Source: JANQGH01 sp039177555 (GTDB lineage: Bacteria > Pseudomonadota > Alphaproteobacteria > DSM-16000 > Inquilinaceae). From it: a DNA stretch of 54,725 nucleotides. The stretch spans positions 1-54,725 of the forward strand of contig JBCDFV010000027.1 of the NCBI GenBank assembly GCA_039177555.1, in the 5' to 3' direction. Of the stretch, positions 52,601 to 54,725 are shown one piece after another. Position numbers and translations under genes: made by a program. Position 1 is the stretch's first letter. Every line of letters begins with the position of its first letter. Under the pieces are notes generated by a model. The model saw only the letters and a program-made list of their open reading frames with translations. It did no database searches and was not told where the DNA came from.

Positions 52601-53106
52601 GCCAACTCAACCGTGAGGCGCGTGAGCGCCTGCTAGGCTCGTTTGAGCAGGTCAACACCCATTTCAGCGAGCTGTTCGTGCGCCTGTTCGGCGGCGGCAA
52701 GGCCCATTTGTCGCTGACAGAGGCCGACGATCCGCTGAATGCCGGGTTGGAGATTTTCGCCAGCCCGCCTGGCAAACGCTTGCAGCACCTGTCCCTCTTG
52801 TCGGGCGGTGAGCAGGCGCTGACGGCGATCGCGGTCCTGTTCGCCGTGTTCCTGACCAATCCGGCGCCGATCTGCGTGCTGGACGAGGTCGACGCGCCGC
52901 TCGACGACGCCAATGTCGATCGGTTCTGCACGCTGGTGGAGGAGATGGCCCGCGACGGTACGACGCGGTTCATGATCATCACCCACCATCGGATGACCAT
53001 GGCGCGGGTCGATCGTCTGTTCGGCGTGACCATGCCCGAGCAAGGGGTGTCCCAGCTTGTCTCGGTCGATCTGCAAGACGCTGTTGCACTGCGAAAGAGC
53101 GCCTGA
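49645..53106 (+). CDS. smc: chromosome segregation protein SMC
   Basis: DNA-organising ATPase of 1153 residues. The N-terminal Walker A GPNGCGKSN is at about 31-39, followed by FGGTTGRPS and ALVSQGRVG. Long coiled coils run to about residue 500 and from about 640 to 960, separated by a hinge. The C-terminal block has LSLLSGGEQALTAIAVLFA (signature) and VLDEVDAPLDDANVDRF (Walker B and D-loop). The start is TTG at 49645, followed directly by the conserved QFAKLRLTGFKSFVD. The start follows the dsbA stop by 24 bases. The ScpA/ScpB partners are not in this window. Confidence 0.96.
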   Translation: MQFAKLRLTGFKSFVDATELAIVPGMTGIVGPNGCGKSNLVEALRWAMGENSAKRMRGSEMDDVIFGGTTGRPSRNIAEVVLELDNGDRTAPAAFNQHDRLEISRRIERGNGSDYRINGKSVRARDVQLLFQDNSSGAHSPALVSQGRVGALVNAKPTERRLLLEEAAGITGLHSRRHEAELRLRAAEENLTRLDDVITAMEGQLAGLKKQARQAARYRNLSDRIRKAEAAVLHLRWVAAKAALATAHGSYQTADEAVRQRTVIVSRCSQVQTAAAADLPPLRQAEAEAAARLQRLTLAREGLAEEEQRLQRATEETERRLAQIERDKDRERSLAGDADDALKRLDTEAAEIEAAREGEADAAATAQEAVETQKVVVDGLEQTLATETDRVATVEAERQSLGRQVSDLAGKLEALTVRQHSVRADRDTLAAELADSDDAGIGEKAVTDAEAALAAARTDAESAETARQQADAKRTDDRRALEADQAALAKLTAEADALQALLGTDDGELFPPLIDAVRVAKGYETAFAAALGEAVMAPLDEAAPVHWRTLPDLRSTSALPESVQPLAAKVKAPAALSRCLAHVGLVDDAKAGASLAGALAPGQILVTRDGGLWRWDGYSAAEGAPTAVAVRLQQRNRLAELETELSAAKSKVAERQEAARAADEALTAAIEHDRLARQAVQVAYDSVSVARDAATRLARETSARQSRLAAATELLERLGEEHDALTAERATAEGALAALPDGAPGRQKVAELRAELAEARAQQANRQSALDQLARDAQSRKNRLASIEAERASWRQRADGAGERIAELQTRADEARTALDDLRSRPAALADRRTALFDEIGVAEKARSAAADALAEGEGRLAEVDRALKTAEAALTESREAKVRAEAAEEAARTALNGVVERIAERLQVRPEGVAPLAEIDPDAEQPEEGVLQARLDRLLRERDNVGPVNLRAEAEAAELDEQIAGMVSERQDLEAAISRLRQGISQLNREARERLLGSFEQVNTHFSELFVRLFGGGKAHLSLTEADDPLNAGLEIFASPPGKRLQHLSLLSGGEQALTAIAVLFAVFLTNPAPICVLDEVDAPLDDANVDRFCTLVEEMARDGTTRFMIITHHRMTMARVDRLFGVTMPEQGVSQLVSVDLQDAVALRKSA

Positions 53107-53149
53107 ACCTGCGTCAAAATGCCTAGAATCAGGCCGTTCTGATCGATCC

Positions 53150-53178
53150 TTGACAGGGCAGGGGGGCCTTCTTATGGT
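53150..53178 (+). promoter_or_regulatory. promoter of the ATP synthase F0 operon
   Basis: Exact -35 TTGACA (53150-53155), 17-base spacer, -10 TATGGT (53173-53178). Transcription would begin near 53185, about 88 bases before the atpI TTG. The best promoter match in the window. Confidence 0.6.
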
Positions 53179-53272
53179 GCGCCGCACTTGGCCGGCGGCG
53201 GCCGTTCAAACCCCTGGATTCCCTGGGTTGCCGTCTGTCGGGAGAGGTCGCGAAACGGAAGGGGGTCGCGGG

Positions 53273-53653
53273 TTGAGCGACAGTGATCCGGATCGCGAGC
53301 CGTCGTTGGATGCCCTGCGGCACCGGTTATCGGAAGCCAAGGCCAAACATGAGCGGAGCCGTCGAGCCCCAAAAGGCTCGATTGAGCGCTCAGAAGGCAT
53401 GGCGGCTGGTTTCCGCGTCGCTGTCGAGTTGACGGCGGCACTGGTTGTCGGGGGCGGAATCGGCTATGTCCTTGACCAATGGTTGGGGACCCAGCCATGG
53501 CTGCTGATCCTGTTCTTTGTGATCGGGGCCGCAGCGGGGTTTTTGACGATCTACCGAACCGGGCAAGAGCTTGACGCCCGGGCGCGGGAACGAAGAGAGG
53601 CCCAAGCGGCCGAACAGAAAGCCAAGACGGATCGGAAAGGTTCCGACCGTTGA
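53273..53653 (+). CDS. atpI: ATP synthase accessory protein AtpI
   Basis: A 126-residue protein with a charged N-terminal half, two transmembrane helices (about residues 49-69 and 75-95; VELTAALVVGGGIGYVLDQWLGTQPWLLILFFVIG in pieces) and a charged tail. It matches AtpI, which helps assemble the c-ring and often opens the F0 operon. I chose TTG at 53273, with GGAAGGGGG well placed upstream. Earlier in-frame starts (ATG 53174) would fall in the promoter's -10 element. Confidence 0.85.
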   Translation: MSDSDPDREPSLDALRHRLSEAKAKHERSRRAPKGSIERSEGMAAGFRVAVELTAALVVGGGIGYVLDQWLGTQPWLLILFFVIGAAAGFLTIYRTGQELDARARERREAQAAEQKAKTDRKGSDR

Positions 53654-53686
53654 ACGAGGCAAACGGGTTGCGAGTGAGGGTGGTCC

Positions 53687-54412
53687 ATGGCGGCGTCGCC
53701 GATTGAACAGTTTGAAGTTTATCCCCTGCTGCCAATCCAGGTCGGCAATCTGGATCTTTCCTTCACCAACTCCTCGCTGTGGATGGTGTTCGCCGTCGCC
53801 TTATCGACCGTGATCCTTGCGATCAGCGCGCGGGGCGGCGCCCTGGTGCCGAGCCGCCTGCAGTCGGTCTCGGAGATGATGTACGAACTTGTCGCCAATA
53901 TGGTGCGCGACAATGTCGGATCCGGCGGGCGCAAGTACTTTCCGTTCATCTTCACCCTGTTCGTGTTCGTGCTATTCGCCAACCTGCTGGGTATGATTCC
54001 GCATTCCTTCACGGTCACCAGTCATCTGATCGTCACCTTCGCCCTGGCTGCGGTCATCTTCATCGGCGTCACGATCATCGGCTTTTACCGCCACGGTTTC
54101 GGCTATCTGCGCATGTTCTTTCCGCATGGCGCGCCCTTGTGGACAGCCGTCATCCTGGTGCCGGTCGAACTCGTCTCCTATCTGTCGCGCCCGGTCAGCC
54201 TCTCCGTTCGACTGTTCGCCAACATGACCGTCGGCCACGTCCTGTTGAAGGTCATCGCCGGCTTTGTCGTCAGCCTTGGCGTTTTTGGCATCTTCCCGTT
54301 CGTGTTTTTGATTGCGCTCAGCGCGCTGGAACTGTTCATTGCCGCGCTGCAAGCCTACGTCTTCGCGATCCTGACCTGCATCTATCTCCACGACGCCCTG
54401 CACATGCACTAG
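53687..54412 (+). CDS. atpB: F0F1 ATP synthase subunit a
   Basis: Stationary proton half-channel subunit, 241 residues with five or six transmembrane helices. The essential arginine is in PVSLSVRLFANMTVGH, and the C-terminal ALELFIAALQAYVFAILTCIYL holds the conserved Glu/Gln channel residues. GAGGGTGG lies just upstream of the ATG. It follows atpI by 33 bases. Confidence 0.96.
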   Translation: MAASPIEQFEVYPLLPIQVGNLDLSFTNSSLWMVFAVALSTVILAISARGGALVPSRLQSVSEMMYELVANMVRDNVGSGGRKYFPFIFTLFVFVLFANLLGMIPHSFTVTSHLIVTFALAAVIFIGVTIIGFYRHGFGYLRMFFPHGAPLWTAVILVPVELVSYLSRPVSLSVRLFANMTVGHVLLKVIAGFVVSLGVFGIFPFVFLIALSALELFIAALQAYVFAILTCIYLHDALHMH

Positions 54413-54465
54413 CGGCGTCCCCATCCCCACATCAGTTGCTCTTAAGTCCAAGAAAGGAAGTTCCC

Positions 54466-54690
54466 ATGGAAGCAGATGCCGCCAGATACATTGGCGCGGG
54501 CCTGGCTGCGATCGGCATGATCGGTGCCGGCATCGGTGTCGGTAACGTCTGGGCCAGCTACATTTCGGCTCTGGCGCGGAATCCGGCGGCCAAGGACGAT
54601 ATCGGTGCCAACATCTGGATCGGCTTCGCGGTTACCGAGGCCATCGCCCTGTTTGCGCTGATCATCGGCCTGTTGGCCCTGTTCGGATAA
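54466..54690 (+). CDS. atpE: F0F1 ATP synthase subunit c
   Basis: Rotor-ring subunit, 74 residues: two hydrophobic helices and a polar loop (ALARNPAAKDD). The first helix has the glycine packing motif GMIGAGIGVGNV, and the second carries the proton-binding Glu in FAVTEAIALFALI. This sequence has no Na-type ligand set, so it is a proton ring. AAGGAAG precedes the ATG. The next genes (b' and b subunits) lie past the window edge; the last 35 bases hold no start. Confidence 0.97.
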   Translation: MEADAARYIGAGLAAIGMIGAGIGVGNVWASYISALARNPAAKDDIGANIWIGFAVTEAIALFALIIGLLALFG

Positions 54691-54725
54691 GGCACTTCCG
54701 GTTCGCCTGACCGGCACCGGCATCA

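Noticed and set aside
51693..53117. 474-codon minus-strand frame opposite smc
   Set aside because: Ser/Ala/Arg shadow frame produced by the coiled-coil codon pattern.
53128..53143. Terminator after smc (ATCAG/CTGAT stem)
   Set aside because: Five-pair AT-containing stem without a T run.
1..54725. tRNA/rRNA genes, CRISPR array, complete IS or prophage
   Set aside because: No cloverleaf with a GTTCNANNC T-arm, no repeat-spacer pattern, no transposase or phage genes seen when reading intergenic gaps and frames.

Overview
The window is GC-rich, almost fully coding chromosomal DNA from an alphaproteobacterium, most likely a Rhodospirillales-type lineage. This rests on gene orders typical of the class (ileS-lspA-DUF3035-M16-M16; tadA/rluB/rsmD; ctaC-ctaD-ctaB-ctaG-ctaE-SURF1; thrC-M16-GNAT; mutY-DUF721-dsbA-smc; atpI-atpB-atpE), on a MutL with endonuclease motifs instead of a MutH-type system, and on an A1-type aa3 cytochrome oxidase. 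I see no rRNA, tRNA, CRISPR array, intact insertion sequence or phage genes.

Layout. 1-9 kb: a truncated proline dehydrogenase (PutA) remnant, then ileS, lspA, a BamF-like lipoprotein, two M16 proteases (the second lacks its zinc site), and pgi with a terminator. 9-18 kb: a flavin disulfide reductase of unknown substrate, a small membrane protein, mutL, rsmD, rluB, tadA, purD, xseA and a tandem pair of Lin0512-family genes. 18-23.6 kb: an envelope-lipid cluster on the minus strand, plcP-agt-waaA-lpxK, with a diacylglycerol-kinase-family gene transcribed divergently across an AT-rich promoter region. 23.6-32 kb: pmbA/tldE, a DUF6524 membrane protein, mepA, a VOC protein, ubiA, rsmE, gshA, a small membrane protein and tldD. 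32-38.7 kb: the aa3 oxidase operon with its assembly factors. 38.7-44.4 kb: an M32 carboxypeptidase, a small lipoprotein, thrC, an MPP-like M16 protease, a GNAT and yqgE. 44.5-54.7 kb: an ScsB-type thiol electron carrier, a peroxiredoxin, mutY, a DciA-like gene, dsbA, smc and the start of the F0 ATP synthase operon.

How the genes work together. The window is mostly housekeeping, with strong themes of envelope building (lspA, BamF-like, waaA, lpxK, mepA, lipid remodelling), respiration (cytochrome oxidase, ATP synthase, ubiA) and thiol/redox balance (gshA, scsB, peroxiredoxin, dsbA, flavin disulfide reductase). No clearly new defence or mobile system is present. The most interesting points are: the lipid-remodelling genes placed head-to-tail with lipid A/Kdo genes behind a structured divergent promoter region; the tandem Lin0512 pair of unknown function; a long-range inverted repeat next to the peroxiredoxin start; convergent gene pairs with overlapping or nearly touching ends; and frequent TTG starts.

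All calls come from reading the sequence by eye. Family names are from recognition, not from a database search. Promoter and RNA-structure calls are pattern matches only.
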